NCBI RefSeq assembly: GCF_000755285.1
Contig: NZ_BBMK01000009.1
Location: 32,583-96,582 of the forward strand
DNA: 64,000 nucleotides
Origin: Nonlabens ulvanivorans
GTDB lineage: Bacteria; Bacteroidota; Bacteroidia; Flavobacteriales; Flavobacteriaceae
Reading direction: 5' to 3'
The notes below the pieces were generated by a model. That model searched no databases and was not told the origin of the DNA. It was given only the letters and a program-made list of their open reading frames with translations. Positions 32,480 through 43,088 of the stretch are shown here, one piece after another (the stretch's first letter is position 1; each line of letters opens with the position of its first letter). A program made the translations under genes and the position numbers.

Positions 32480-32896
32480 ATGAAATTAACACCTTTTCAC
32501 CTCGCTATCCCTGTAAAAGAAATCACTACAACGCGAGCATTTTATCGCGACACCTTAGGTTGTCAAGAAGGGCGCAGTTCAGACCATTGGGTTGACTTCA
32601 ATTTCTTTGGTCATCAATTGGTCATTCATATATCAGATAATGCTCCAGAAGCAGCAACTAATGCAGTGGACGGTAAAGCGGTGCCAGTTCCTCATTTTGG
32701 TGTGGTGCTAGAGTGGGATGTTTTTCACGCTTTCGCGAAAGCGGTACAAGAAAAAGGCATCGAGTTCATCATAGAACCGTACATAAGATTTGAAGGATTA
32801 CCAGGCGAGCAGGCCACTATGTTCTTTAAAGATCCAAGCGGAAACGCCTTAGAATTCAAAGCCTTTAAGGATATGAGTCAAGTATTTGCTACTTAG
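32480..32896 (+). CDS. VOC (glyoxalase/bleomycin-resistance fold) protein
   Basis: 138 residues covering one VOC module pair: [22 protein letters not shown] at the start carries the first metal-ligand His, [11 protein letters not shown] the second, and [12 protein letters not shown] the closing Glu. The reaction is unknown. The 16-bp palindrome (32728-32743) encodes HAFAKAV in the helix between. The frame is intact. Its 3' end overlaps the amidohydrolase 3' end (32889) by eight bases, so the two genes converge without a terminator. Confidence 0.88.
   Translation: MKLTPFHLAIPVKEITTTRAFYRDTLGCQEGRSSDHWVDFNFFGHQLVIHISDNAPEAATNAVDGKAVPVPHFGVVLEWDVFHAFAKAVQEKGIEFIIEPYIRFEGLPGEQATMFFKDPSGNALEFKAFKDMSQVFAT
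32728..32743. repeat. Palindrome CGCTTTCGCGAAAGCG, perfect, inside the VOC gene
   Basis: Encodes Ala-Phe-Ala-Lys-Ala in a helix of the VOC fold, the same phase as in queE. Confidence 0.95.
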
Positions 32897-34522
32897 ATTC
32901 ATAAACCATTTCACCATTTATAAATGTAGTTTGCACAGTCGCTTTAGGAAGTTGAGCTACTGGAATCTCCATAATGTTAGCATTAAGAATCACAAAGTCT
33001 GCAGCCTTTCCTGGTTCTAAACTTCCTTTTTCTGTTTCTTCAAAATTGAAAAAAGCCGCCCAAATAGTCATACCTCTTAGAGCATCTTCTCTGCTCAGTG
33101 CTTGTTCTGGTAAAAAGCCACCATCTGGATAACCGCTCGTATCTTGACGAGCTACGGCAGCATAAAATGTCAAGAATGGATTTACTTGTTCTACTGGATA
33201 ATCAGTTCCTAAAGCAATTCTCTTCGATTGTTTCAAAAGAGTTTGATAGGCATAAGCTCCTTTAATGCGGTCTGCTCCTACTCGATCTTGTGCCCAGTAC
33301 ATATCACTGGTCGCATGTGTAGGCTGCACAGATGGCAGAATATTCTCTTCGTCAAAAAGATTGAAATCTATAGGATCAACAATTTGAGCATGCTCAATTC
33401 TCCAGCGTCTGTCTGTTTTATCTTTTAATAATTCTTGATAAGTTTTAAGTACCACATAATTGGCGCTATCTCCAATAGCATGAGTGTTCATTTGGTATTC
33501 TGTTGCTGCTATACGAGCTGCAGTTTCTTTAATCGTAGCGATAGGACTAAGTAGCGCTCCATAATGATCATGTCTGTCAGAATATGGCTCTTTCATCGCT
33601 GCACCACGACTTCCCAGAGCACCATCTGCATAAAACTTAACAGATCTTACATTTAAACGATCTGTTTTTATGATTCCTTTATTGAGGTAATAATCTAGGT
33701 TTTCTGGTGTGTTGCTGATCATTGCATAAATCTTAACCTTTAAATCACCAGCTTGTTGCAAACTATCTATTAACTCTATCGTTTCTTTAAATAATCCAGC
33801 ATCATCAACGGTGGTTAATCCATAGCTCAAATTAATGTCTTGTGCCGCCATTAACGATGCGATAGATTCTTGAGTTGTTTCTTTAGGAAAAACAGCCTCT
33901 ACTAATTCCATAGGGTTATCAACTAGAATCCCTGTGAGTTTGCCATCTTTAATTTCAATAGCTCCGCCAGATGCGTCTGTAATTGTGGTTATTCCTGCTG
34001 CATCTAGTGCTGCTTGATTTGCTATCATGGCGTGACCGTCTATACGAGTAATGGCGACTGGTGTGTCAGGAAACATTTCATTAAGCTCTTGATTTGACGG
34101 GAATTCTTGAATTTCCCAGTCGTTTTGATCCCAACCACGACCTATGATAAAAGATTTATTTTTCTCTTTTTGGAAACTAGAGACTCTTTCTAGCACCTCA
34201 TCATAGCTTTTAGTTCCTACTAGATCCACGCGCTGTAATTGTTGTCCTAATCCATAGAAATGACAGTGTCCATCTATCAATCCTGGAACGATCGCTTTTC
34301 CTTGTGCGTCTATAGTTTGTGTTGCGCGATAGGCTTCCATATCTGCATTATTTCCTGTAGCGAGGATTTTACCATCTTTTACAGCCATTGCTGTTGCCAC
34401 AGAGAAGTCATTATCTACGGTATAAATTTTTGCATTGATAATAACTAAATCGGCAGTTGCTTGCTGCTCCTTATTACAAGAAATTAAAATAATAGATAGT
34501 GCGAGTAGGTAGATTTTTTCAT
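32889..34522 (-). CDS. YtcJ-type amidohydrolase lipoprotein (frameshifted at the start)
   Basis: About 544 residues of the amidohydrolase superfamily, YtcJ/NfdA branch. The metal motif HCHFYG follows [21 protein letters not shown] is the branch signature, and IEHAQIVD and ALGTDYPVE are later metal sites. The open frame starts at ATG 34400, but the same frame continues upstream as [18 protein letters not shown] and then [22 protein letters not shown]. This shows a lipoprotein signal whose ATG (34522) is put out of frame by a short A tract (34514-34519, one base lost). It would be a periplasmic, membrane-anchored hydrolase. The substrate is unknown. Confidence 0.87.
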
Positions 34523-34628
34523 GACCGAAAATTAAGCCATAGAAAATTAACAGAAATATAAAATGCTGTGAAAGTTTTGAGTTCTCTTATGCCTAACATC
34601 AAAAAGTTAAATATTATTACCACTCAAC

Positions 34629-35399
34629 TTATTTCACTTCCATCGTTTTGTGAAATGGAATATCTATTTGTCCATCTCTTCCATAAAACCTTAAAGCTCC
34701 GTCGATTTCATATGTGCCTTTTTGCAACGATTGAAATTCAATATCGGCAAAAGAGTAATTATCTTTCAATTTGTAATCGATCATTTTTTGCTGACCATTT
34801 AATTCTATTTGATTAATAATAATATGTCTATTTTCTTTAATTGCTTGACCATATTCAGAAGTGAAGGTTAGTTTTATTCCATTTTCGATTTTTCTGGAAA
34901 TGATACTATCTATTTCTACTTTATAAAAACTGTCTACCGAGAGTGTTTTTCTACTTCCATATTCAAAAGCATAAGCCATGGCAATCACGAGTCTATTCTT
35001 CAAATACCTTAATCTCAATTCATGAGAATTGTTTTTTGGTTCTATTAATTGATTCAACAAATAGTCTTTTCTATTATCTACAATTTTTGGAAGTTCATTA
35101 AAAATTTCTTTAGATTCAGAAGTTATATTTTTCAGATTGTATGCGTCATTTAAAATCGCTTCATCTATTTTAATAATGAGCGACTTAAACTTAACATCCA
35201 ACTCATTTAACCTTACGATTTCCCTTGAAGGCTGACTTTCAGTTAATTGATAGTATTCGGCTTTATATTTATTTAGAATCCTATTATTAAACTCAAAGCT
35301 CTGCCGTAGATACGAACTCATCTCTTCTGACCCTTCTATTTTCTCCTCACAAGAAAATAGAAAGAAAGTAGAACATAATAAAACAAACAGCAATCTCAT
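34629..35399 (-). CDS. Lipoprotein of unknown function
   Basis: 256 residues. The signal peptide ends FFLFSCEEK (lipid Cys 17). The N-terminal half is helical and charged. The C-terminal half is beta-like, closing with KGTYEIDGALRFYGRDGQIDIPFHKTMEV. The layout (helical start, then two-strand extracytoplasmic modules ending in an edge of a GDG turn) is faintly like the gliding protein GldM, but I would not assign it. It follows the 114-residue gene at 35409 by nine bases, likely in one operon. Confidence 0.6.
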   Translation of the reverse strand: MRLLFVLLCSTFFLFSCEEKIEGSEEMSSYLRQSFEFNNRILNKYKAEYYQLTESQPSREIVRLNELDVKFKSLIIKIDEAILNDAYNLKNITSESKEIFNELPKIVDNRKDYLLNQLIEPKNNSHELRLRYLKNRLVIAMAYAFEYGSRKTLSVDSFYKVEIDSIISRKIENGIKLTFTSEYGQAIKENRHIIINQIELNGQQKMIDYKLKDNYSFADIEFQSLQKGTYEIDGALRFYGRDGQIDIPFHKTMEVK

Positions 35400-35408
35400 A
35401 ATACCAGA

Positions 35409-35753
35409 TTAAATTTTAATCTTAGAATTAAGAAGATCAGTAACTTGTTTTGCTTTTTCCAAATCAGCATCCCTTAAATAGATAGCTATTTTTTGATTTT
35501 CTGTTTCTAGAACTAGGTTTGCTTTATCCTTAAACTTACCACCAACAGCACTTCCTGAAAATAGGTCGACAAATATGCTTGCGATAGAAATCCACCAGTT
35601 AGTAGTATCATCTTTCAACACAGCGCTCTTTAAAATATCGTGCGAGTATTTACCATTGTTTTCAACATCATAACCATCGATAATCTGAAAACTATCTTCA
35701 CCTATAATGAACTTCAATTCTGGTTGATGTCTTAACTCAAATATTTCATTCAT
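35409..35753 (-). CDS. Small protein of unknown function
   Basis: 114 residues, no signal peptide. The sequence reads as a small beta-rich domain (FIIGEDSFQIIDGYDVEN), then a hydrophobic patch WWISIASIFVDLFSGSAVGG and a helical end with AKQVTDLLNS. No family is recognised. It is the first gene of a pair with the lipoprotein at 34629. A variant palindrome (35793-35808) lies between it and the barrel gene upstream. Confidence 0.55.
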   Translation of the reverse strand: MNEIFELRHQPELKFIIGEDSFQIIDGYDVENNGKYSHDILKSAVLKDDTTNWWISIASIFVDLFSGSAVGGKFKDKANLVLETENQKIAIYLRDADLEKAKQVTDLLNSKIKI

Positions 35754-35792
35754 ACCACTAACTATATAAAAACATCTTAATTATATGTCATA

Positions 35793-35808
35793 CGCTTTCG
35801 TGAAAGCG
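35793..35808. repeat. Palindrome variant CGCTTTCGTGAAAGCG, intergenic
   Basis: One central mismatch. It starts six bases past the stop of the barrel gene at 35814. Confidence 0.9.
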
Positions 35809-35813
35809 AAATT

Positions 35814-37556
35814 TTAAAAATCAAACTTATATACAGCACCACCTAAAATCTGTAAATTCTGTACAGGATAATCTAAGTAATACTGGTAGTTGCCGCCAGT
35901 AAGATTGTGACCTCTTAAGAAAGCGGTCAACTTAGGATTAATTTTATAATTGATATCTAAGTTCAAGTCTATAAAAGAATCTAAAGTTTCTGTTGCCGTT
36001 GTGTTGCCGGTTCTGAAAACATCACGTTCTCCGACGAAGTATAGCGTTGTCCCGATGTTCCATTTATCATTAATATCATAGTTCCCTACAATATCTGCCG
36101 TAAAGGTTGGTAACTGCGATGCTACATTATCAAAATCGTCGCCATTAGTCACATCATAACTCATGAACTGAGTATTTAAGGTAAGATTAAATTGAGTATT
36201 TAAATCCATACTTGCAGATCCTCCAAAAGTCAATGTGTTTAAATCACCATATTGAGTCGCAAATGTATTTGCATAATTGTAGGATGGTCGCTCAACTCCG
36301 ATTCCTGTAAAAATGGCATTATTATCTTTAGTATAGAAATATCTGTTTTCTTCTAGGCTATAACCTCCATAAAGCTTGTAACCAAAATTAGAAGACAACT
36401 TTCCTTTGATCCCTAATTGTGCATCTACCTGACGATTAGTAGGCGCTACGGTTATTGCTGGAGCGATAAATACATTCTCATCTGCAAAATTTTGTAATGT
36501 ATTCATATCTAATCCACCACCGATGACCGTATAAGCAATCACTTTTTCTTCCATCAATATATAGCTGGCATTAATATCTGGATAGACATAAAAGTTACTT
36601 TCAGAATTCTCACTGTCTGTGATATAATTTAATCGAGCTCCTAATTCTACTTTATACTTATCGCCATAAAGATTGATACTAGGATTTGCTCCTATGTTTA
36701 AATAAGAATAAGCGTCTGGCGCTGGTAGTGATCCTTGTGTATCAAAAGAACCGGTTAAGTAATCTACCTCAACTCCTAATGCAATTTCTTCTTCAAGTAC
36801 TTCAAATGCTAGTTGTGGTTGTAATCTTACTCGAGTTTCTGAACCATCATTACCAGAACTTATATTAGAAAGTCCTACCTCAACCTTTTCTAAAACAGAA
36901 TCAAAGAACTGTGCTTTACCAGACAGCCCTATGGTTAAATAAGAAGTTCCAGCATCTACCTCAATCCCCATAGGAACACTAGATAATGCTACTGGTGCTA
37001 CACCATACCAATTTGCGGTTTGATATCTACCACCAGCGGTAATTCCCCAATTTGAATCGCGATTGCGTTTTCCATAAGATATGTCAAGAGAGGTATCTGA
37101 AAAATCATCGTCAAAAGCAATGTCATCGATACCACCTTGCGATGAGTTATGATTAAAAAACACGCCTACGTCTGAGTCCCTATCTATCTCAAAATTCCCT
37201 GCAAACTCTCCTAAGATGTTCACGTAATTACCAACACCTAATCGTGCATAATTATCAAAGAATTTTGCTCTTTTAGGAGCTTTGCGTCTAGACAATTTTC
37301 CTTTGGCTGGTGTGAAAGTAGATGCTACCGGCACAGAGAAAATGCTATAGGTAACTGGCTTTTTCTTAACCTTGGTCGTATCATTTACAGATGGTGTGCT
37401 TTTTACTTTAAACGCATCACTAATGGTAGGATCATAAGGTTTTACAACCGTAATGGTTCCTCCATTCAATTCACTTTCTTCTTCTACTTGTGCCTGCACA
37501 TTGCTAAAAGCTATTAATGCGATGACTACTGATATATATGATTGATATAATTTCAT
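35814..37556 (-). CDS. TonB-receptor-like outer-membrane beta-barrel protein
   Basis: 580 residues with a signal peptide (ending NVQAQVEEE). The N-terminal part TITVVKPYDPTISDAFKVKSTP and TYSIFSVPVASTFTPAKGK looks like the short region ahead of a barrel. From about residue 100 it is barrel-like, ending GGAVYKFDF with a terminal Phe. Such proteins are often labelled TonB-dependent receptor, but a plug domain and TonB box are not evident. The 1006-residue TPR gene lies 11 bases upstream, so the two likely work together at the outer membrane. The substrate is unknown. Confidence 0.75.
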   Translation of the reverse strand: MKLYQSYISVVIALIAFSNVQAQVEEESELNGGTITVVKPYDPTISDAFKVKSTPSVNDTTKVKKKPVTYSIFSVPVASTFTPAKGKLSRRKAPKRAKFFDNYARLGVGNYVNILGEFAGNFEIDRDSDVGVFFNHNSSQGGIDDIAFDDDFSDTSLDISYGKRNRDSNWGITAGGRYQTANWYGVAPVALSSVPMGIEVDAGTSYLTIGLSGKAQFFDSVLEKVEVGLSNISSGNDGSETRVRLQPQLAFEVLEEEIALGVEVDYLTGSFDTQGSLPAPDAYSYLNIGANPSINLYGDKYKVELGARLNYITDSENSESNFYVYPDINASYILMEEKVIAYTVIGGGLDMNTLQNFADENVFIAPAITVAPTNRQVDAQLGIKGKLSSNFGYKLYGGYSLEENRYFYTKDNNAIFTGIGVERPSYNYANTFATQYGDLNTLTFGGSASMDLNTQFNLTLNTQFMSYDVTNGDDFDNVASQLPTFTADIVGNYDINDKWNIGTTLYFVGERDVFRTGNTTATETLDSFIDLNLDINYKINPKLTAFLRGHNLTGGNYQYYLDYPVQNLQILGGAVYKFDF

Positions 37557-37567
37557 AATGCTTCTTA

Positions 37568-40500
37568 TTAATTTCCTGCAGGAACTACTGATGAATTTGT
37601 TTTGGCAGCGTTAGTTTTAATCGCATTTAATTCTGCTTGAGCGCTAGCGACTACTTCTGGGTATTGAGCAAAGTTACCAACGACATATTCTAGTATCGTA
37701 GTTGCATTTAATGTTTGACCTTGTGCGTTATAACATTTACCCATAATTACTAAACCTTTTGAGGTCCATAATTTATAACCAGCATAGTTTTTAGTAAGAC
37801 TTTGCACAGTAGCGATGGCAGCGTCATAATTACTTGCTTTATGTTCAAAATAAGCTTTAAAGTAAGTAGCCTCTGCCGCTAGTGTACCACTTGCATTCAA
37901 TCTTACCGCTTCATAAGCTGTTTTTGCAGCAGCTTCGTTTCCTGTTTTCCAACTTGAGCGAGCAATAATCACGTTTGCATCTGACCTTACATTATCACTT
38001 ATAGTAACGTCTGACAATACTTTATTTGCATAACTCACAGACTGGTCATAGTTCTCTTGCTCATAATATGCTTTCATCAGGTTAGACTGTGCATAAATCA
38101 CATTTTGAGGAAAATCTGCTAGTTGTTCTAATTGTATCAGTACTGGGATCGCTTTTGCATAAGCTTTATCACCCAAGTAGATCTCACTTAAACGTGCTAG
38201 AGCTTGTTCTGTAAACTCACTGCGTTCTTTATTAATTACATATTCATAACTAGCGATAGACTCTTGTTTTTTATCTTGAGAAAATAATGCTTGTGCTAGA
38301 TAAAAATGTGCTTGTAATGCGTGTTTACCATTAGGATACTCTGCCAGATATTTTCTCATAGAACGTGTTGTCCCAGACATATCATTTTGTAGATAAGGCT
38401 GTTCTGCACTTTCATAAGCCGTATCATCCAACTCAGAATCGCTCACATCTACAAAGTCCAGTGTGCGCACCCATGCGGCATAGTCATTAGTACGGTTTTG
38501 ATCCACATAAATCAATCGTGCACTACTTACCGCTTCGTTTGCTTGTGGTGTGCCTGGATATCTTGCTACAACATCTTTAAACACTACTAATGCATCATCT
38601 AGTTTTGAATCGTTATAAAGCTGTAACCCTTTACGCATCATCGCTTGCGAGGTGTAACTACTTTGTGGAAATTCATTAATTAATCGGTCATAGGTCTGTA
38701 TACCTTTATCAACATTATTTGTATTGATGTATGTATTCCCTAATTCATATAACACGTCATCGCGGTAAGCAGATTTATTGAATTTATTTAAAAACCCGTT
38801 AAGGTCTTCAATCTTACGATCATTCTTACCTACAAAACCGTATGAAATTGCCTTTTGAAATGCCGCATAATCTGCATTAAAACCATTCATTGAAATGGAT
38901 TTATTATAAGCTTCCATTGCTGGCCAGTATTGCTTACTTACAAAGTTTGCATCACCTATACGCAGGTAAGCATCATTCAATCTAGCCCGCTCATTATTAA
39001 TACCAGATTGCTTTGTATAAGCAGTAAATGTACTGATGGCACTATCATAATCTTTAAGTTTAAACTGTGTATATGCCAGGTCATAGTTCAATAAATCATC
39101 TTCTTCAATACTATTATTCATTTTCTTCACAGCATTAAAAGCGGTAAGTGCTGCCGGAAAATCATTGAGTTCATAATAACTTTCTGCCTTCCAAAAAGTT
39201 GCTTTCTTTTTTAAATCTGCAGACTGCGCATATTGAATGGTTTTATTTAGGTTTTCAATAGATTTTTTATAATCTCCTGATTTAAACTGACTCAAACCTT
39301 CATACAGCGCCACTTTACCATACACATCTTCATTACCAGCAATACGTCCATCTTCCATAAGACGCAATGCTTCTGTATAATTTTTTGAAGAGAAGTATGA
39401 ATCGATCAAGAATTCATTCATCTCTGCATTTTTATCGGTGTCTGGATATTTTTCTAAATAAGCCAGTATTACCGCAGGCACACTATCATATGGATTGCCG
39501 TATTCATAACTGATCTTAGCATAGTTGTAACTCGCATCTTGCTGGATCTGAGCGTCAAAATCCATCTCGCTCGCTTTCTTAAAAGCGTTCAATGCATCTT
39601 CACTTTTATTAAGTTTAATATAGCTTTGCGCTAGATGGTAGTATGCATTTTGTGCCGTTTTATTCTCACCATCTACGATTTTATTAAAAGTCTCTACCGC
39701 TTTTTCAAAATCGCCTTGTTTGTAATAAGCATATCCTAACTGGTAATAATCGTTATTATTCAACCTGCCGCGCACACCTTTATATTCTTGTAAATAAGGT
39801 AGTGCTTGATCATATTTACCTTGATTAAAAAGACTTTGCCCTATGATTCTATTTAGTTCAGACTGTTCTTGTGGTGTAGAGCGAGATAGCTGCTCATTTG
39901 CTAGAGTAATAGCTTTATCAAAATTCCCTAACTTATAATTTAAATCTGCCTGATAGTAAGAAAGCTTTTCATCCTCATCAGGTGATTCTCCAGCTTCATC
40001 AAATAAATCGCTAGCTTCTTGATAATCGTCGCCTTCATAAGCGATGTATCCTAGATAATATTTAGCCTGCGATCCATATTCTGGATCATCACTAACTCGA
40101 TTTAGATAAGGTTTTGCCTCTTCATACTTTTTGCTTTGTACAAGAGTATATCCAGTATTGAAATAGTATCTGCTTTTTTGCTTTCGCGAAAGCGTGCTCT
40201 CATCAACCTTTTCATACCACTTTGCTGCCTGGCTGTATTTGCCATTGTCAAAATAGAAATCTGCCACATCAATAAAAGCCGTATTGCGTTTTGTAGAAGT
40301 AGGATATTCTTCAACGAACGACTCCATAAGCGCGTCTGCATTGCGCTGGTTCAAACGCACGGCACAATTTGCGATGTAGTATGCAGCGTTACCTTGAATG
40401 GCGTCATCTTCTACTTGATTTTTTACTTTTTCAAATAAACGTTGCGCTGCAATGTATTGCTGCTCTTGATATAGATCAATCGCTTGATTATAGGTACGCA

Positions 40501-40588
40501 GGTCATCTGTAAATATTTTGGACTGTTGTGCGTTAACCTCTATAAAAGAAGTAGCAGCCAGCAACAGAGTAAGCACGATTTTTTTCAT
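37568..40588 (-). CDS. Large periplasmic tetratricopeptide-repeat protein
   Basis: 1006 residues. The signal peptide ends EVNAQQSK. The rest is an almost unbroken run of TPR-like helical pairs (AQRLFEKVK, AAKWYEKVDE, EAKPYLNRV, ALPYLQEYKG, ALNAFKKASE and others), so it is a scaffold for protein contact. It ends with a short Asn/Thr/Ala tail. It is the first gene of an operon with the barrel protein at 35814. A palindrome copy (40179-40194) encodes TLSRK near residue 134. The frame is intact, unlike many neighbours. Confidence 0.85.
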   Translation of the reverse strand: MKKIVLTLLLAATSFIEVNAQQSKIFTDDLRTYNQAIDLYQEQQYIAAQRLFEKVKNQVEDDAIQGNAAYYIANCAVRLNQRNADALMESFVEEYPTSTKRNTAFIDVADFYFDNGKYSQAAKWYEKVDESTLSRKQKSRYYFNTGYTLVQSKKYEEAKPYLNRVSDDPEYGSQAKYYLGYIAYEGDDYQEASDLFDEAGESPDEDEKLSYYQADLNYKLGNFDKAITLANEQLSRSTPQEQSELNRIIGQSLFNQGKYDQALPYLQEYKGVRGRLNNNDYYQLGYAYYKQGDFEKAVETFNKIVDGENKTAQNAYYHLAQSYIKLNKSEDALNAFKKASEMDFDAQIQQDASYNYAKISYEYGNPYDSVPAVILAYLEKYPDTDKNAEMNEFLIDSYFSSKNYTEALRLMEDGRIAGNEDVYGKVALYEGLSQFKSGDYKKSIENLNKTIQYAQSADLKKKATFWKAESYYELNDFPAALTAFNAVKKMNNSIEEDDLLNYDLAYTQFKLKDYDSAISTFTAYTKQSGINNERARLNDAYLRIGDANFVSKQYWPAMEAYNKSISMNGFNADYAAFQKAISYGFVGKNDRKIEDLNGFLNKFNKSAYRDDVLYELGNTYINTNNVDKGIQTYDRLINEFPQSSYTSQAMMRKGLQLYNDSKLDDALVVFKDVVARYPGTPQANEAVSSARLIYVDQNRTNDYAAWVRTLDFVDVSDSELDDTAYESAEQPYLQNDMSGTTRSMRKYLAEYPNGKHALQAHFYLAQALFSQDKKQESIASYEYVINKERSEFTEQALARLSEIYLGDKAYAKAIPVLIQLEQLADFPQNVIYAQSNLMKAYYEQENYDQSVSYANKVLSDVTISDNVRSDANVIIARSSWKTGNEAAAKTAYEAVRLNASGTLAAEATYFKAYFEHKASNYDAAIATVQSLTKNYAGYKLWTSKGLVIMGKCYNAQGQTLNATTILEYVVGNFAQYPEVVASAQAELNAIKTNAAKTNSSVVPAGN
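40179..40194. repeat. Palindrome, one mismatch, inside the TPR gene
   Basis: TGCTTTCGCGAAAGCG on the plus strand with a perfect 14-bp core. Encodes Thr-Leu-Ser-Arg-Lys, the second reading phase of the palindrome. Confidence 0.92.
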
Positions 40589-40714
40589 AACGGGTTATGT
40601 TATTTATAGGAAAGTAAAGTTAAAATCTTACGATACTATAACGTCATAAAGTCTGTTTAATTATTCATAATCTTATTCACAGCATTGTGTAACTTTACAG
40701 CAAAACCTATACTT

Positions 40715-41398
40715 ATGTCAGACCACGTTTTATCATTGAACCATGTAGACATCTACCAGCAAGAAAACCTGATACTTAAGGACGTTAACTTAAGTATTAA
40801 GAAAGGTGAATTTGTCTATCTTATAGGTAAAACAGGTAGTGGTAAAAGTTCTTTAATGAAGACACTTTATGGCGATATACCTCTTAAAAAGGGCGAAGGA
40901 ACCATCGTTGAACATAATTTATCGACCTTAAAAGAGCGCGACATACCGTTTTTGCGACGTAAACTAGGTGTGGTTTTTCAAGATTTTAAACTCTTAACTG
41001 ACCGTACAATTAAGGATAATCTCAAATTTGTCTTGAAGGCCACTGGCTGGAAAAAAAAGGCAGAGATGGATGAAAAAATAGATCAAGTACTCGATAAAGT
41101 AGGTATGAAAACGACCGGATTTAAATATCCACATGAGCTGTCTGGTGGAGAACAACAGCGCATTGCCATAGCGAGAGCTCTTTTAAATGACCCAGAACTT
41201 ATCATTGCAGACGAGCCTACAGGAAACCTAGATCCACAAACCAGTGTCGAGATTATGGAAGTGCTACAACAAATCAATAAAAATGGGAACACCATTCTTA
41301 TGGCGACACATGATTATGCATTGCTTTTAAAATATCCTTCAAAAACTTTAAAATGCGATGGCGGTGAAGTATTTGAAGTAGTTCAAAAAACGCTATAA
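40715..41398 (+). CDS. ftsE: Cell-division ATP-binding protein FtsE
   Basis: ABC ATPase that works with FtsX at the division septum. 228 residues from ATG 40715 (MSDHVLSLNHVDIY); the earlier in-frame ATG at 40685 adds ten residues without support. Walker A is LIGKTGSGKSSLMK, the signature LSGGEQQRIAIARALL, and Walker B ELIIADEPTGNLDP. VVFQDFKLLTDRTIKDNL is characteristic of FtsE. ftsX is not next to it; a glycosyltransferase begins ten bases on. Confidence 0.93.
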   Translation: MSDHVLSLNHVDIYQQENLILKDVNLSIKKGEFVYLIGKTGSGKSSLMKTLYGDIPLKKGEGTIVEHNLSTLKERDIPFLRRKLGVVFQDFKLLTDRTIKDNLKFVLKATGWKKKAEMDEKIDQVLDKVGMKTTGFKYPHELSGGEQQRIAIARALLNDPELIIADEPTGNLDPQTSVEIMEVLQQINKNGNTILMATHDYALLLKYPSKTLKCDGGEVFEVVQKTL

Positions 41399-41408
41399 GC
41401 ACGTACAC

Positions 41409-42100
41409 ATGCAAGAAGGTCGCCCGTTTTTCAGTATTATCATACCTACCTATAACGCATCTTCAACTCTTGCAAAAGCAATAAAAAGTATTCTCGCCCA
41501 AACTTATACCGGTTACGAGATTTTAATCATGGACGGTAAATCTAATGATACTACTGTACAGATTGCTAAGTCTTTTTTGAATCTTGACCACCCTATTTCT
41601 ATTGTTTCACAATCAGACAATGGAATATATGATGCCATGAATAATGGAATTAAAAAGACACGTGGTATATACCTTTATTTTTTAGGAGCAGACGATTATC
41701 TTATCGATGATAATGTTCTTGAAGATATACACGAACAACTTATCTTAACCAGTACAGATGTTATTTATGGTAATGTACAGAGCCCATCATTGGGCTCCAT
41801 TTACATGGGTGAATGCGATGATCAATTGATATTTCACAAAAACATTGCGCATCAATCTATCTTTTTTCACAGAAGAATTTTTGAACTCACCGGCTATTTC
41901 AATTTAAAATATAGAACTCATGCAGATTGGCTCATAATATCAATTGGTTTTTTAATCCAGATATAACAAATCAGCATATCAACAGAATTATTGCACATTA
42001 TACAGATGGTGGTTACAGTTCTAGAACAAAGGATCATCAATTTAGAAAGGACTTAATTTCAATGTATTATCTTAACGCAATAAACAGAAACAGTAACTAA
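41409..42100 (+). CDS. Family 2 glycosyltransferase (frameshifted)
   Basis: About 230 residues. It has the GT-A start FFSIIIPTYNASSTLAKAIKSILAQTY, then ILIMDGKSNDTT and SDNGIYDAMNNGI, typical of the WcaA-type GT2 branch. The DXD-like site is LGADDYL. The frame ends at 41966. Restoring one base near 41937 gives HADWLHNINWFFNPDI and reaches a stop at 42098-42100. It likely transfers a sugar to a surface glycan on the cytoplasmic side. It lies directly after ftsE. Confidence 0.87.
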
Positions 42101-42146
42101 AAGTTGTTTTTAATATCACTAAAGGATTGTTTTCAAGAATAACTCG

Positions 42147-43088
42147 ATGAGTAACCCCAACATACTTGTTATTATACCTGTATACAATAAACAGGCTACT
42201 ATTGAACGTGCTATAAATTCAGTTATAGAACAGACTGTTTCCTGTGATTTACTTGTAATAAATGACGGTTCTACAGACTATAGCGCATCAGTTATAGAAA
42301 AAATCAACAATCCTAGACTATCCTATATATCACAGCCTAATCATGGTGTAAGTTTCACTAGAAATAGAGGAATTAAAACTGCCCTAAAAAATGGTTATGA
42401 ATATATAGCATTTCTAGACGCTGACGATTACTGGTTAGATAATCACATGGAGCAAATAGAACTGCTGATTGAAAAATTTCCAGAAGCTTCTGTATTTGCA
42501 AATAACTATCACCATAAAATAGGTGAATCGCGATGGAACCGAACTAAATTCAGCAACCTTAAAGATCAAGAATCTCAAATAGTGAAACCTTTTTTTAAGG
42601 CAAACTACCTCAACTCTATTTTAAGCTCTTCTAGTTACTGCATGCGTTTAATAGCAAACGATCCTATTTATTATAACGAAGAACTGACGCACACTGAGGA
42701 CACTGATTTTTTAATAAAAGTCGGGTTAACAAAAACTGTTGCTTTTAATAATAAAGCTACTGTAATTATTGACAAACAAGCAGATAACAGATCTGATGCT
42801 ATACACATTCTTAAAAGAACGGTAACCAACTTTGACTGTTATGAAGAGAAATATGGAGCCGTTGAAGGATTAAAAAAATATCTAGACATCAACAGGTTTT
42901 CTATTGCTGTTAATTATAGAATGCATGGCCTTATAGAAAGAGCAGTATATTATCAAAGAAAAATTGACCTAGACCATCTATCATGTAAACAGCAGCAATT
43001 ATTAAATATGAGTCGCTTACAACTTAAAGCGCTTCACAAGACCAAAAAAATTCTAGAAATAATAGGGTTAGATTTACGAACTGGCTAA
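42147..43088 (+). CDS. Family 2 glycosyltransferase
   Basis: 313 residues in one frame. The N-terminal ILVIIPVYNKQATIERAINSVIEQT and LLVINDGSTDYSA are classical GT2. FLDADDYWLDNH holds the nucleotide-sugar DXD. The C-terminal part has acidic HTEDTDFLIKVGL, the usual acceptor-side ED motif. The sugar and acceptor are not predictable. It converges with the FdtA-like gene, overlapping its 3' end by 15 bases. Confidence 0.9.
   Translation: MSNPNILVIIPVYNKQATIERAINSVIEQTVSCDLLVINDGSTDYSASVIEKINNPRLSYISQPNHGVSFTRNRGIKTALKNGYEYIAFLDADDYWLDNHMEQIELLIEKFPEASVFANNYHHKIGESRWNRTKFSNLKDQESQIVKPFFKANYLNSILSSSSYCMRLIANDPIYYNEELTHTEDTDFLIKVGLTKTVAFNNKATVIIDKQADNRSDAIHILKRTVTNFDCYEEKYGAVEGLKKYLDINRFSIAVNYRMHGLIERAVYYQRKIDLDHLSCKQQQLLNMSRLQLKALHKTKKILEIIGLDLRTG

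Noticed and set aside
34629..35399. The lipoprotein as the gliding protein GldM.
   Set aside because: Only the general layout and a late GDG turn resemble it. There is no gldK, gldL or gldN nearby, and key GldM parts are missing.
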